Shown here: positions 30,801-43,900 of the stretch, piece by piece
Layout of the letters: the number at the start of each line of letters is the position of its first letter
Position numbering within the stretch: the first letter of the stretch is position 1
Assembly (NCBI GenBank): GCA_007922305.1
Contig: ML677341.1
Span: 67,350,409 to 67,414,408 of the forward strand
Source of the DNA: Dermatemys mawii
Taxonomy: Eukaryota; Chordata; Testudines; Dermatemydidae
Reading direction: 5' to 3'
Length of the DNA stretch: 64,000 bases
The notes under the pieces: generated by a model
Databases searched by the model: none
Told to the model about the DNA's origin: nothing
Seen by the model: the letters and a program-made list of their open reading frames with translations, nothing else
Translations under genes and position numbers: made by a program

Positions 30801-33800
30801 TCTGCATGGGTAATCCAGGAAAAAAGGGGTGAAACTAAGCGAAAGTGGTGGAGCCGTACACCATGTACGAGGATGGCTTTCAGTCCTACTGCACCGTCTG
30901 CTGCTGAGTTGCAGGAGAGCACAGTTGCAGCGGAAGCGGTGGAGCCATACACCATGTACGAGGATGAGGACGGCAACCAGTCAAATTGCACTGTGTGCTG
31001 CTGAAAAAAGGCACAAAATGATTGTTTGCCTTTGCTTTCTCAGAGGGAGAGGCAACTGACAGCATACACCCAAAACCACCCATGACAATGTTTTTGCCTC
31101 ATCATGCGTTGGGAGCTTAACTCAGAATTCCAGCGGGTGGCGGAGACTGCGGGAACTGTGGGATAGCTACTTATAGTGCACCACTCCAAGAGTCGATACT
31201 AGCCACAGTATTGTGGATGCACTCCGCCGATTTAACACATTTAGTGGAGACACACACAATCGACTGTACAAAATCTCTTCTGAAAAATCAACTTCTACAA
31301 ATTCGACATAATTTTGTACTGCAGATGTACCCTTATTCAGGGAAGTCCTATATTATATAGGCAGCCAAACTAATTGACCACAATTATCCCTTCTGGCTTT
31401 ATAATCTATGATTTTATGAAAATAGTATCTTAATTCCTTTGGGTTCATTTGAGGAATAAGAATTAGGAATACAATCATAATCCTCTGTTTCCTATACCAT
31501 AATTGCTAAAAGGAGGTAGCAATCCTCTATTTCGGGGTACACCACAGGTGACTTGAGTTCTAGTTACCCCAGTCTCATCAATCTGAGGTAAACTTGCCCC
31601 TCTTTTCCTCCCACCCCAACCACAAAAAGAGATTCCTTCCACTACAGGGTATTTCCTCAAGTTTCTTCTCTACTTGCAGGAATACCAGTACCTAGACCTA
31701 TAGATGTGGACATCTAGAACATCACTTCTAGTTTCTGCTACCCTCATTTTCATGTCAGAAGTCTTAAGGGCTGCCATAACTCAGTGCTTAGCCAGGTCCA
31801 TGCATGCTCTAAAATACTGGCATCTTAAACTACTTCGGTTTTCTTGGTAAGATCATGAGTTCACATGCCCTGTTCAACTTCTCAGATTGGAACTTGGCAA
31901 TGCTAGCAGAGGGCTAATGATGGAAACAAGAAGCACAAATAATTATTAATCATCCTTTTATGAAAGTAAAACATTACTCAATTTTACCTGATTCTTGACA
32001 AAGCAGCTTCAACTAACCAACTCCAGTCCTGAAGTACTGTAGGAGGTGGTATCCGTATTCAAAGGGAATCAACACACAACAAGAAACACCAATAACATTT
32101 TCTGGGACTGACACAGAAGAGGTCGGATATGTCACATAACTTGGCAGCACTATAAGTGCAACAGGTGGAACAGACAAAAACACTACAGCCAGAACAGCAA
32201 AAGCCAGACATGCCTTCATAATGATAAAACCAATCTGGATGGCAGAAATCTTGACCTCCAAAACAAAACATCAAATTAATACCATTACTTAGTTGGTCTT
32301 ACTATCTGACACTGAAACTTTCAGACTTGTGAAGACTTTAGCATCTAAACTCCCATGTTTTCACAAACAGCTGCATTAGATAAATCCACAAAGAGCTCTG
32401 GAGGAGGACAAAACAGACACTGAGAGGACAGGAAATTACAGAAGGAAAATGGAGATGGCTAGGACATACATGGAGGAAAGACCTGAACAACATATCCAAG
32501 ACAGGTGTTGGACAACCCCCACCCCCTCCAGGGCAGGAGGTGATGAAATAGACCCAAGATAACATGGAAATGCACAATACAAGCAGAACTGGAAGCTATC
32601 AAATTGACATGGTATGAAGCTAAGACTGCAGCAAAAGGCTACCAAGGATGGAAGGCTGTGGTGGAGGTTGTATGTTCCAGATGGCATAGACATAAGTCAG
32701 TAAATCAAATCAGAGTAGCCCAGGAGTGAATGAATACTTCCTTCACTCTGATAAAAGTCACAAAGAGTCTTGTAGCACCTTATAGACCAGGGGTCTCAAA
32801 CATGCGGCCTGCGGGCCACATGCGGCCCGCCAAGCCCTTCCCTGCGGCCCGCCAAGCCCCCCGTGCCCCCGCCCCAAGCTCCCCACTCCCCCCCTGCCCC
32901 ACCCATCTCGGGCACTGCGAGTGCTGCGCTGCTTTCTGCTTTGTGAAGCGGCTGCAGCACGTCCCTTCGGCCCGCAGGGAAGGGGGAGGAGGCAGAGGGC
33001 TCCGACGTTGCCTCCCTCCAGGCACCGCCCCCCAAAGTTCCAATTGGCCAGGAACAGGGAACCCCGGCCAATGGGAGCTTCGTGGGAGTTACCTGGAGGA
33101 ACAAGAGCAGCACATGCATAGAACCCTGAGTGACTCTCCCCGCCTGCCCCACGCCTGCAGAGACATGTTGCAGCAGCTTCCTGGAGTGGAGCAGTGTGGG
33201 GCTGGAGCCGCTCTAGGTAAGCAGCACCAGGCTGGAGCTTGCACTCTGAACCCCTCCCTGCATCCCAACTCCCTGCCCTGAATCCCCTGCCACATCCTGC
33301 ACCCCAACTCCATGTCCTGAGCCCCCTGCTGCATCCTGCACTCCTCTTGCACCGCAACTCCCTGCCCTGAGCTCCCTGCTGCATCCCGCACCCCGACTCC
33401 ATTCCCTGAGCCCCTTGCCGCATCCCCCACCCCTCCTCCACCCAAGCTCCCTGCCCTGAGCCCCTGACACATCCTGCACCCCAACTCCCTGCCCTGAGCC
33501 CCCTGCCACATCCCACACCCCTCCTCTACCCCAACTCCCTGCCCTGAGCCCCTGATGCATTCCCCACCCCAACTCCCTGCCCTGAGCCCCCTACCGCATC
33601 CCACACCCCTCCTTCACTCCAACTCCCTGCCCTGAGCCCCCTGACACATTCCTCACCCCAACTCCCTGACCTGAGCCCCTGCCGCATCCTGCACCCTTTC
33701 TGCACCCCTAGTGGGCAGGGTGGGGACAGTGTTGGGGTGGGGACTTTGGGGAAGGGGTCGGAATGGGGCAGGGAAGGCATGGGAAGAGGCGGGGCCTCAT

Positions 33801-34905
33801 GGAAGGGGTGGAGTGGGGGAGGGCCAGGGTCAGCAATGGGGCGTGTCAATGATGCGGCCCTCAGGTCAATGCACTAGTCCTCATATGGCCCTTGTGGTCA
33901 TTTGAGTTTGAGACCCCTGTTATAGACTAACAGTTAGTCTATAAGATGCTACAAGACTCTTTGTCACTTTTGCAGATCCAGACTAACATGGCTCCCCCTC
34001 TGATACTTCACTCTGGTAGATGACTAAACGAGTGAACTTTAATTTAACTGCAGTGCTGATCAATATTTTCTCTGCAGATCTTTCATGGTGAAATTCATTC
34101 TGCTTGCCCTTCCCAAAGTCTAAGCCAGGGTTCTCACAACTAATTTTTTGGTGGCCTCAGACTGCAGCCACCAACTCTTATTGGTGGCTGCACTGACTTT
34201 TCCTAAAATACTTAATTAACTTTAGGAAAAATAATTAGGGTTCGCATCCAAGTCATTGTAATTTACATTTGTAGGTTTCTTTGGCAGACTCAATAATAAA
34301 AATAATGCTGCCCCACCCACCATCCAGGGCTTAATGTGTCCTGGGGCTTGCTGTGTTAAGTGGTATTTGTATATTTGTTAATATCACAGCACACTTTAGC
34401 TACCCAGGAGGCAATGAAGTGATAAGTAATATTAACAAACATGAAAGTATCACTTTTCACAGATGGCTACTAAATCTACTGTGAAAAGTGATACTTGCAT
34501 GTTCGTTAATATCACCTTTCTCAGCAAGCCCCAGGACCCATTAAGCTCTGGATGAGGGAGCCGAAAGGGAGGCAGCAGGGGCCAGACACAATGGTAGGAT
34601 GGATGCAAAGCCAGGAAGGCAGCAGTGTTCTGGGGGCTGGGGTGGATACAGGGTCATGGGAGGCAGCGGGAGCCAGGGGCAATGGGGATTGGTGATGAGC
34701 TCCACTGTCATGTGGTTAGAACCAGGGCCTGATGTCTGTTCCCATGGGGCCAGGGCCGGGACTCGGTACCCGCAGTCAGAACTTAGAGCTGGGGACAGGA
34801 ACTACATAGCTGGAACCAAGGATCAGAGCCCACCACTGCGCAGCTGGAACCAGGGGCCAGAAGCTGAAGCCCAGAAGCTGGAGGCCAGGGCCACGTGGCC
34901 AGAGC

Positions 34906-34969
<64 letters not shown>

Positions 34970-37900
34970 CAGCTGCCCTGCAACTGGAGCCTGGGGCTGC
35001 ATGGCCAGCTTCCTGAAGTCCTGCTACTGGAGTCTGCGCCCAAACCCCCTCCCTCAAATGTGGGTCAAGAAGTCACCTTGCTCCTGAAGCATTGTGCCCC
35101 ACCTTTCTCCAGAGGCAATGCATCAAGGAGCAACAAGGAAGAAGCGGGAGGGGACAATGTTTTGCCCTCCTGCTCACTGCCCAGGAGACTGCTGTGGCCG
35201 CACGAAAAGCCACTGGTGGCCGCATTTGGTCTGAGCAGCCAGGCTTTGGGTTGGGAATTCCATGACAGCAGCAGGGAAGGAAAGGAGGGAACCCATTCTC
35301 AAGCCTGCAGCCAGGCAACAGGGGTACAGTGCAGAATTTCTAAGGTCACTCTTCCAGGCTGTGGGATGAACAGTGACTACACTCTTTCTAACTCCTATGA
35401 AAGGGTGAGGTGCAACTGGATCAACCTAAGCACCGATCTAGTGGTCCTTTACCTGTCTTGCCTCAATGGGCTCTTTTGTGTCAAGCTATCTGAAACTGAG
35501 CCCTGGTCTACACTAGAGAGTTAGGTCAACATAAAGCAGTTGTAAGATGTAAGGTAGACGTAAATCGCCTGCTACACTGACCTCATAACTCCACCTTTGC
35601 AAGCAATGTAGCCCTTAGATGGAGGTAGTCAAGGTGACAGTGTCTGTGACGACAATGTGTTACTTTGCCTGTTTTTGGCTGTCAACCTTGTGCAGGGCTC
35701 AAAGCTGGAGACACCCCCACTCTCCCACATGAGGCTCACAGCAGGAGCCCATCCCCCAGGGCAGGAGTGGAGGCTCTAGCTGTCAGTGCCCCACAATTTC
35801 CCATACAGTTAAGATAGTGGAAATATTCCTGGTGAAGACGCACACCACTGACAGAGGGGGCATAGTCTGGACAGGAGGCACCACAGTAATTACTGCGATC
35901 GCTGTGTGTCAACTTCACTTAGGTTGACGTAGTTTTGTAGTGTGCCCTCACATCTTCAGCTGCTTCATCTATGCACCCTCTGCCCCTGCTCCACACAGAC
36001 ACAACCCTGCTAACGGGAGGACCTTGTATGAACCCTCCATGACTGTGTGAATTTTACCATCAGTGAACAGGAATACCTTCCTCACCCTACTGCATAGACC
36101 TCATACCTCTGTTATCATGCACTGCTGTTCTCTGGTGACAAGCCTCAGTCTGAGCTGATGCTTTCCTATTGTATCCAGCACTTTTCTCAAAGCAACTGAC
36201 ACGCCTCTCTGTACCTGATGGATTGAGTCTATCTAAAGATATAAACAGAACAATAACTGAAGAGTTTTCCTAAAAGAAATGTGTCTTGACTGACAGCAAC
36301 AAAAAAGTTACTGCTCTGATTTACTGTAAAAGCAAGTGGAGAATATAATGGGATCTAAATAAAGAAGAACTTAAAGGAACTTTTTATCTGAGGTACAGCT
36401 AAACCAAGAAAGCTCTTCCAACTGCTACAGGGGAAAACAAATAGTAATACAGGAAATGGACTTTAACAGTAAGGTCTTGTCTGAACAAGAAACTTGAGCT
36501 AGTTAAGCTAAAATCAGTTTTTAATTTGATTTAGCTTAACTGGTGCAAACTCCTGTGTAGACACTTCTTATATTGATTTAAACCTGATTTAGAAGATTCC
36601 TTACCAGATTAAGCTAAATCAGTGCAAGACAGGTTTAAATTAATTTGAGTATCCAGACAGAGGTTTGCACTGCTTTAACTAAATCAATTTAAAATACATC
36701 TTTAATTAAACTTTTAATATAAACAAGGCCTAAGTCAAGCATCTAGAAAAAAAAAACAAACATTCACTTCAGAAAGCTAGCCTAAACATCAGGCTTCAAA
36801 AGACACTACCCATTAATGGGAGCTTATGTCAGCCACATTATTTACCCCAAATTGTCAACTCTACATGTTCAAAACATGAGTCAAGACCCCAAAATCATGA
36901 GACTGGCTTAAAAATCACAACTTAAAAGAAAAAACATAATAAATTTGAGTTTTATTTGTCTTCTGGTTTCTGAGTCTTTAAGGTGCATTTTTTTCAAGTT
37001 TTTCTCTTACGTTGAGGGCTAAAAACTTACTTTTTAAAAAACTGAAAGCCGAGCTCTCATACAATCTGTGGATTCCAAAAGCTAGGGTTTAAAGGGAAAA
37101 AAAACACCAAAATTGTGAGACTTTGGTAAAATTACGAGAGTTGGCAACACTGAAATGAAATCAGCATCTGATCCCTTAATTTTTGAAAGTCCTGACTTGT
37201 GTGTGTTTAAATTTTCAGCCCTAACCATGTTTATATAGATTGTGCTTTGTATTTTCAGACACATACTTTGCTTTAAAATAATAGAACCGTGGCGTGATTG
37301 GCGTGGAACTGAAGAACTTTTCCTCTCTTTGCGTGCACTTTCTTTTTCTTGGTGTGGAGTGAAAGCACATGTAATCATTTCTCTCTGCACGCTGTCTGTT
37401 TCTCTCAGTTTGTCCATCCTTGCTTTCAACTTTTTTGTTCTCTGTTCTTCTTGCCATTCTTTAGGAGAAAGTTTCATCAAAAAATCTTCATAATATAAAC
37501 TCTCCATGAGAAGGAATTCAGTATTTGCAATTTCACTACAAAAATACATTAGAGTATACAGTTAATATATGAGCAGATATACCAAAACATGTAAAGTTTA
37601 AATTATATCAAATTAAAATGACATTACTTTAGTCATATATTACACTGGCATTTTTCAAAATGTGGTTTACTGAGAAACCCTCACACATCTGGGTCAGAAA
37701 GTGACTTCAAAGTTCCTTTTCAGCATATGGGCTCTTACTTATTATAGATGCTGTACTATAGTGCAGAACTAAAAAGGTGTGTTGAACTCTTAAGATGACA
37801 GCCTTTCAATGGAACACTACACACAAGTTCTTTCTGCTGATCGGTAAGGAAAATGAATGAGAAATTTCTTACCTCATCATTTTCTTTCTACTAGCCGTCT

Positions 37901-40900
37901 CTCTCCCCACTTATCCCCAATGGGTTAATATTCCCCCACCCAAAGGAATTTGGAGTGGTCCAGTGCTGTTACTGGATACTGCAGGACTAAGTACTATCCT
38001 TCAGCTCAGACCACCAAGCCATTAGAAGAGTTCTTCCAGAGCAAAAAAACACTCCAGCAACTGATTTATTAGTATTTAGAAAACCACCTGATCTATTAAT
38101 TAACCCCAATATAATTATAAAAGGGGTAAAAAACAAGGATGATGTCATGGTAGGGACCTACTACAGGCTACCCAACCAGGAAGAAGAGGTGGATGAGGCT
38201 TTTTTTTAAACAACTAACAAAATCATCCAAAACACAGGACTTGATGGTGATAGAGGACTTCAACTACCCAGACATCTGCTGGAAAAATAACAGAGCAGGT
38301 TGGGACAGATTATCCAATAAGTTTCTGGAATGTATTGGAGACAATTTTTCATTTCAGAAGGTGGAGAGAGCTACTAGGGGAGAGGCTGCTCTAGACTTGA
38401 TACTGACAAATAGGGAGGAACTGGTTGAGAATTTGAAAGTGGAAGGCAGCTTTGGTGGAAGTGATCATAAAATGATAGAGTTCATGATTCTAAGTAATGG
38501 TAGGAGGGAGAACAGCAAAATAAAGACGATGGACTTCAAGGAGGCAGACTTTAGCAAACTCAGGGAGCTGGTAGGTAAGATCCCATGGGAAGCAAGTCTA
38601 AGGGGAAAAACAACAGAAGACAGTTGGTAGCTTTTTTAAGAGACATTATTAAGGGCACAAGAGCAAATTATCCCACTTTGTAGAAAAGATAGAAAGTATG
38701 GCAAAAGATCACCCTGACTTAACCAAGAGATCTTCAATGATCTAAAAATCAAGAGAGTCCTATAAAAAGTGGAAACTTTTTACAAAGGGTGAATATAAAC
38801 AAATAACACAAGTAGGTATGGACAAAATTAGAAAGGCCAAGGCACAAAACAAGATCAAACTGGCTAGAGACATAAAGGGTAACAAGAGAACATTCTACAA
38901 ATACATTATAAGCATGAGGAAGACCAAGGATAGAGTAGGCCCATTACTCAATGAGGGGGGAAAAATAATATCCAAAAATGTAGAAATGGCAGAGGTGCTT
39001 AATGACTTATTTGTTTCGATTTTCACCAAGAAAGTTGGTGGTAACTGAATGTCTAACATAGTCAATATCAACGAAAATGAGGAAGGATCAGAAGAGGCTA
39101 AAATAGGGAATGAACAAGTTAAAAATTACTTGAACAAATTAGATGTCTTCAAATCATCAGGGCCTGATGAAATGCAACCTAGAATACTCAAGGAGCTGAC
39201 TGGGGAGATATCTGAGCCATTAGCGATTATCTTTGAAAAGTCATGGAAGACAGGAGAGATTCCAGAAGACTGGAAAAGAACAAATATAGTGCCCATCTAT
39301 AAAAAGGGAAATAAGGACAACCTGGGGAATTACAGACCAATCAGCTTAATGTCTGTACCCAGAAAGATAATGGAGCAAATAATTAAGAAATCAGTTTGCA
39401 TACATCTAGAAGATAATAAGGTGATAGGCAACAGTCAGCATAGATTTGTCAAAAACAAATAGTGTCAAACCAACCTGATAACTTTCTTTGATAGGGTAAC
39501 AACATTTGTGCCTAGAGGAAACTGGTAAACATGGTATATCTTGACTTTAATAAAGCTTTTGATACTGTCTTGCATGACCTTATCGTAAATAAACCAGGGA
39601 AATGCAACCTAGATGGAGCTACTATAAGGTGGATGCAAAATTGGTTGGAAAACCATTCCCAGAGAGTAGTTATCAGTGGTGCAGAGTCATGCTGGAAGGG
39701 AATAACGAAGGGGAGTCCCGCAGGGATCAGCTCTGGGTCTGGTTCTATTCAATATCTTCATCAATGACTTAAATAATGGCATACAGAGTACACTTCTAAA
39801 GTTTGCAGATGATACCAAGCTGGGAGGGGTTTCAAGCGCTTTGGAAGATAGGATTAAAATTCAAAATGATCTGGACAAACTGGAGAAATGGTCTGAACTA
39901 AATAGGATGAAATTCAATAAGGATAAATGCAAAGTACTCTGTTTAGGAAGGAACAATCAGTTGCACATATACAAAATGGGAAATGACTGCCTAGAAAGGA
40001 GAACTGTCGAAAGGGATCTGGGGGTCATAGTGGATCACAAGCTAAATATGAGTCAACAGTGTAACGCTGTTGCAGAAAAAGCAAACATCCTTCTGGGATC
40101 TATTAGCAGGAGTGCTGTAAGCAAGACACGAGAAGTAATTCTTCCGCTCTACTCTGCACTGATTAGGCCTTAACTGGAATATTGTGTCCAGTTCTAGGCG
40201 CCACATTTCAGGAAGGATGTGGACAAACTGGAGAGTCCAGAGAAGAGCGACAAAAATGATTAAAGGTCTAGAAAACATGCCCTATGAGGGAATATTGAAA
40301 AAATTGGATTTGTTTAGTCTGGGAAAGAGAAGACTGAGAGGGAACATGACAGTTTTCAAGTATGTAAAAGGTTGTTACAAGGAGGATGTAGCGGGGCGGT
40401 CTGGTGCCCAACCGCCCCGCAGAGGGACGAGCCTCCCCAGAGGCAGGAGGGGGCGAAGCTGGAGAAACCTGCGCCCCTCCCCCAGAGGTCAGCCGGCCGA
40501 CCCGGAAGGATAAAAGCTCGGCCTCGGAGCTCACTTCGGGGGGAGCCACCGGAGGAGCGAGAGGCTACAGCCAGAGCTCCTGACCGGGAAGCCCCGGTGA
40601 CCCAGTTGGAGCCCGGGAATTGGCCGAGCCTGCCCTGCGCCCGCTACCCGGAGGAGGAGGAGGGACCGAGCCTCCCCAGTCCGTGCTACCACGAGGAGCT
40701 TCCTAGCCTGCCCTGCGCCCGCTACCCGGAGGAAGAAGGACCGAGCCTCCCCAGTCCAGGCTACCCCGAGGAGCTGCCGCCCCTGCCGCCAGACAGCGAC
40801 TCAGAGGAGCCCATGGAGGTCACCACGCCTCCCCAGGTACCCTTTGAGGGGGAGTTAGGAAGTGGCCCGGGGAAGGAGTTTTGAACCTGTGTCAGTGTGT

Positions 40901-43900
40901 TGCGGTCCGGATCCCCACTGACTGCAGCTGGCTTGTAACCGCTGCTAGGGCCCCGGGCCGGGATGCAGTGGAGCGGGTGGGCCTGCGCCCCCCTGCCACC
41001 CTTAACCGTGGGTGGCAGTCTCCCCCTCAGCCCGCCGTCATTCCTAGCTGTCTGCAAACTGCTACTGCTCAGCCCCTGCTTGAGGGTCTGAGCCCCTGAC
41101 TCTCCCTTGTGTTTGTGGCCCCGCCCTGCCTCAGGGCCTGGGCCTTGCAAACTGCTACTGCTCAGCCCCTGCTTNNNNNNNNNNGCCTCAGGGCCTGGGC
41201 CTTGCAAACTGCTACTGCTCAGCCCCTGCTTGAGGGTCTGAGCCCCTGACTATTCCCTGTGTTTGTGGCCCCGCCCTGCCTCAGGGCCTGGGCCTTGCAG
41301 ACTGCCACTGCTCAGCCCCTGCTTGAGGGTCTGAGCCCCTGACTATTCCCCGTGTTTGTAGCCCCGCCCTGCCTCAGAGCCTGGGCCTTGCAAACTGTTC
41401 CTGTTCAGCCCCTGCGTGAGGGTCTGAGCCCTGACCCTACCCCGTGGGTGGGTTGCCCGCCCGGCCTTTGGGCAGAGGCAGGCTGAACGGACGCGGCTCA
41501 GGCCCGACTGAGCACTTGAGCCCCGGGCCCGGGTATTCCCCAACCCGGCTGAGGGGTGTGTAGCGGGGCGGTCTGGTGCCCAACCGCCCTGCAGAGGGAC
41601 GAGCCCCAGTGGCGACCCCCTACAGAGGAGGAAGAAAAATTGTTTTTCTTAACCTCTAAGGTTAGGACAAGAAGCAATAGGCTTAAACTGAAGCAAGGGA
41701 GGTTTAGGTTGGACATAAGAAGAAACTTCCTAACTATCAGGGTGGTTAAGCACTGGAATAAATTGCCTAGAGAGGTTGTGGAATCTCCATCATTGGAGAT
41801 TTTTAAGAACAGGTTAGACAAACACCTGTCAATGGATTATCCTGACGGGTCGCAGGTCACCCACCACTGTATAAAAATATCCTTTTCCTCAACAACAGCG
41901 GTGCGGTTTTCATACAGAGGAAGCAATTTAGAAACCTGCTTTTCTGAGATAATGGTGACTAGGAAGGCCAGCCAATGGCTTGTTTAACCTGTTATTCTGA
42001 TTAATCTTGGCATCTGATGATACCCAAATGGAGAAGCCAATGTGCCTCCCTACAGAATGCCACTATGGCCAGTACTCATGTTTCTATGATGCTTAGTTGT
42101 ATGACTCCAACGAACCATCCTGGAGAAACTCTAGTATAGCTCAGATTATCAGAACTCTGTGATTGTCATTATATTTGTATTACAGTAACATCTACAGGTC
42201 AGAGACCCACTGCGCTGGATACAATACAAACATTTTTCCTCTTTCCCCTCACATCAGAAACGTAAATTTGCCCATATCAATGAATGAGATTTCCTGGTTA
42301 GTTTTTTTAAATTTTTGTTTTGCACGCATGGTGTTACCACTAGCTGTTTACAGGGAGGAAGTAACATGCTATTCATCCTGGTGTGCAGACCACACAACAA
42401 AGAGGGGTCTGGTTAAAAATACCTCACTGTAGAATTAGCTTGACTGAAATCTTTGGGAGTCTGCACCCAAGCGAGTAGTGTAAGAACAAACTAGGGTCAC
42501 TTGGGTCTTTATTCAGTTAAACAGGAGTTATTGTTAACATGAACATGGATTTCTCACTTTCCCCTTTATCATCTCATGAAGGTTCAGCTTCCTGGGGAGT
42601 CCCTCTCTTCTTATAAAGTTCTCTCAGAAAGCTTTACAATGTAAAATGAAGAACTATATAAAACTAAATTATACTTAAGTATTTGACACGTGGTTTCATC
42701 TTCAGCCTAAACCTTTTATCACTCATCTATACAAAATGACTAATATTTTGACTGATTTAAAATGAAGCACTGAGGGACAAATTCATCCCTAGTGTAACTC
42801 CACGAAAGTGAATGGTGTTATATTAATGGTGAATTATTTAACAGTAACTAAATTCACATAAATTATTCTGTGTACAGATTTCAACTCTGGTAAGCTACCT
42901 GTATGCCAACCATTGTTAAAAAGAACTATGAACCCATTCTCAGTTTTTGCTTCAGACAATTTTCACACTAAAACCTAACGTTTACATAGTAAGAGGAAAA
43001 CATTCACAAATAAGATCCAGAGCAGACTGTCCTTTTTACCAGCTTACCAGCTTTCCTAGCAACACTATGTCCCCACCCTCAAATTTGTGCATGTTCCAAG
43101 CTGAGAAAATCCCTAATATTATCCTTTTACATAAGCACAAACACACTCTACTAAATACACAGTTCACACAAAGAAAATACTAAAAAAACCCACAACACAC
43201 ACATACAGAGCAATCCAATTGAGCAAAATAGCACCTGACATTAGAGTGACTGGGAACATCATCACTCCTCACAGACTGCCTACTGCCTCTTTGCAAGCCT
43301 ACAGGCCTGAAGGTGCCATTGCCCAGTTCCCCACTTGTCCCCACTACTATCTTTGGTTATCGGTTTAAAGGAGTTTGGTCTGTCAAAATGAAGATACAGT
43401 ATCATACTCTGTACTGCTGTAAAGCAGTTAGGTATGTGAAACTGTCTGCTGCACTTAACTCACTTCATGAGGATCAACGGGTGTGGGGGACAGGCCCAAA
43501 ATGTTCACCTACAGAACAATTCAATGTGGCGGTGGATGAACCTCAAAGATTAGTTCCTCCCAGAGTGTTCTTCAGAAGAGGAGAAACTGTGCCACTGTTA
43601 CCATAAAAAGAGGAGTACATTTGTAACATAAAAGTCTCACCTTTTAACAGCGAAGAGTTCATTAATAGCAGACTTTACCTCTGCTGCCATTTCCATTTTA
43701 GATTTTGTTTCTTGGGCTGCACTAAAAAGTAACATGGAAATATTTCAGAGATGTAGGTGTACAGTTTTGGGTAGATCAAAAATTAATACCAACATTAACT
43801 GTAACAGCAGTTCTAACATTTTAAGTGCATCTGCAGAACTTCGGTCGTTTTCTTTCAGAAATTCCTCAAACGCAATTGTATCGTCTTCTAGCTTTGCTTC

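Larger units (their letters stand above)
26852..31332. mobile_element. PIF/Harbinger DNA transposon with two genes, inactive
   Basis: A 4481-bp element flanked by TTA on both sides (26849-26851 and 31333-31335), the 3-bp duplication typical of PIF/Harbinger. The ends AGGCCTGGTCTACAATATG and, inverted, GGGTACATCTGCAGTACAAAA are imperfect terminal inverted repeats; both go on to ATTATGT(T/C)GAATT. It carries a Myb/SANT-like gene on the plus strand and a DDE transposase on the minus strand in convergent layout, the classic two-gene plan of this superfamily. Stops and frameshifts in both genes make it inactive. Its ends resemble those of the MITEs in this window, so a relative of it probably mobilised them. 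Confidence 0.93.
25605..31412 (+). mobile_element. CR1 LINE 3' remnant serving as host for a Harbinger insertion
   Basis: CR1 pieces recognisable by alignment to the copies at 13546 and 17288: 25605-25740 ([15 protein letters not shown] coding block), about 26625-26851 (noncoding tail with ATCAAGATTGGATGTTTTTC), and 31336-31412 (tail ending CTTTATAATCTATGA). The last two join exactly when the 4.5-kb element between them is removed. The nature of 25741-26620 within the CR1 is unclear. Confidence 0.75.
32751..34005. mobile_element. Short interspersed element split by a hAT transposon
   Basis: A 10-bp direct repeat CTTCACTCTG flanks it (32741-32750 and 34006-34015). Left part ATAAAAGTCACAAAGAGTCT (32751 on) is the inverse of GACTCTTTGTCACTTTTG (33954-33973), so the host is a palindrome-bearing element. 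It ends in CAGATCCAGACTAACATGG...CTCTGATA. The hAT at 32788-33919 sits in its centre. I recognise it as an abundant turtle-type repeat but cannot name the family with certainty. Confidence 0.75.
38045..41870 (+). mobile_element. Second long CR1/L3-type LINE, ORF2 remnant, split by a TG...CA element
   Basis: Recognisable blocks: endonuclease C-terminal part ([11 protein letters not shown] about 38240, [10 protein letters not shown] about 38450); reverse transcriptase [16 protein letters not shown] (about 39150), NYRPISLMS (about 39335), [12 protein letters not shown] (about 39532) and FADDTKLGG (39802-39828); C-terminal [17 protein letters not shown] (about 40012) and [15 protein letters not shown] (about 40300). 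The frame resumes after the insertion with [22 protein letters not shown] (41650) and a 3' tail to about 41870. Many stops and frame changes; 5'-truncated. Clearly a different subfamily from the copy at 7340. Confidence 0.9.

Noticed and set aside
32758..33604. Gly/Trp-rich frames of up to 252 codons on the minus strand
   Set aside because: They run through the minisatellite of a hAT element and exist because the tandem units lack stops in that frame.
34599..35087. Frame containing a run of Cys-Val repeats
   Set aside because: The repeat is the (TG)n microsatellite read as codons; no real protein is likely.
41175..41184. Run of N as a possible biological boundary
   Set aside because: It is an assembly gap within a tandem array, not a sequence feature.
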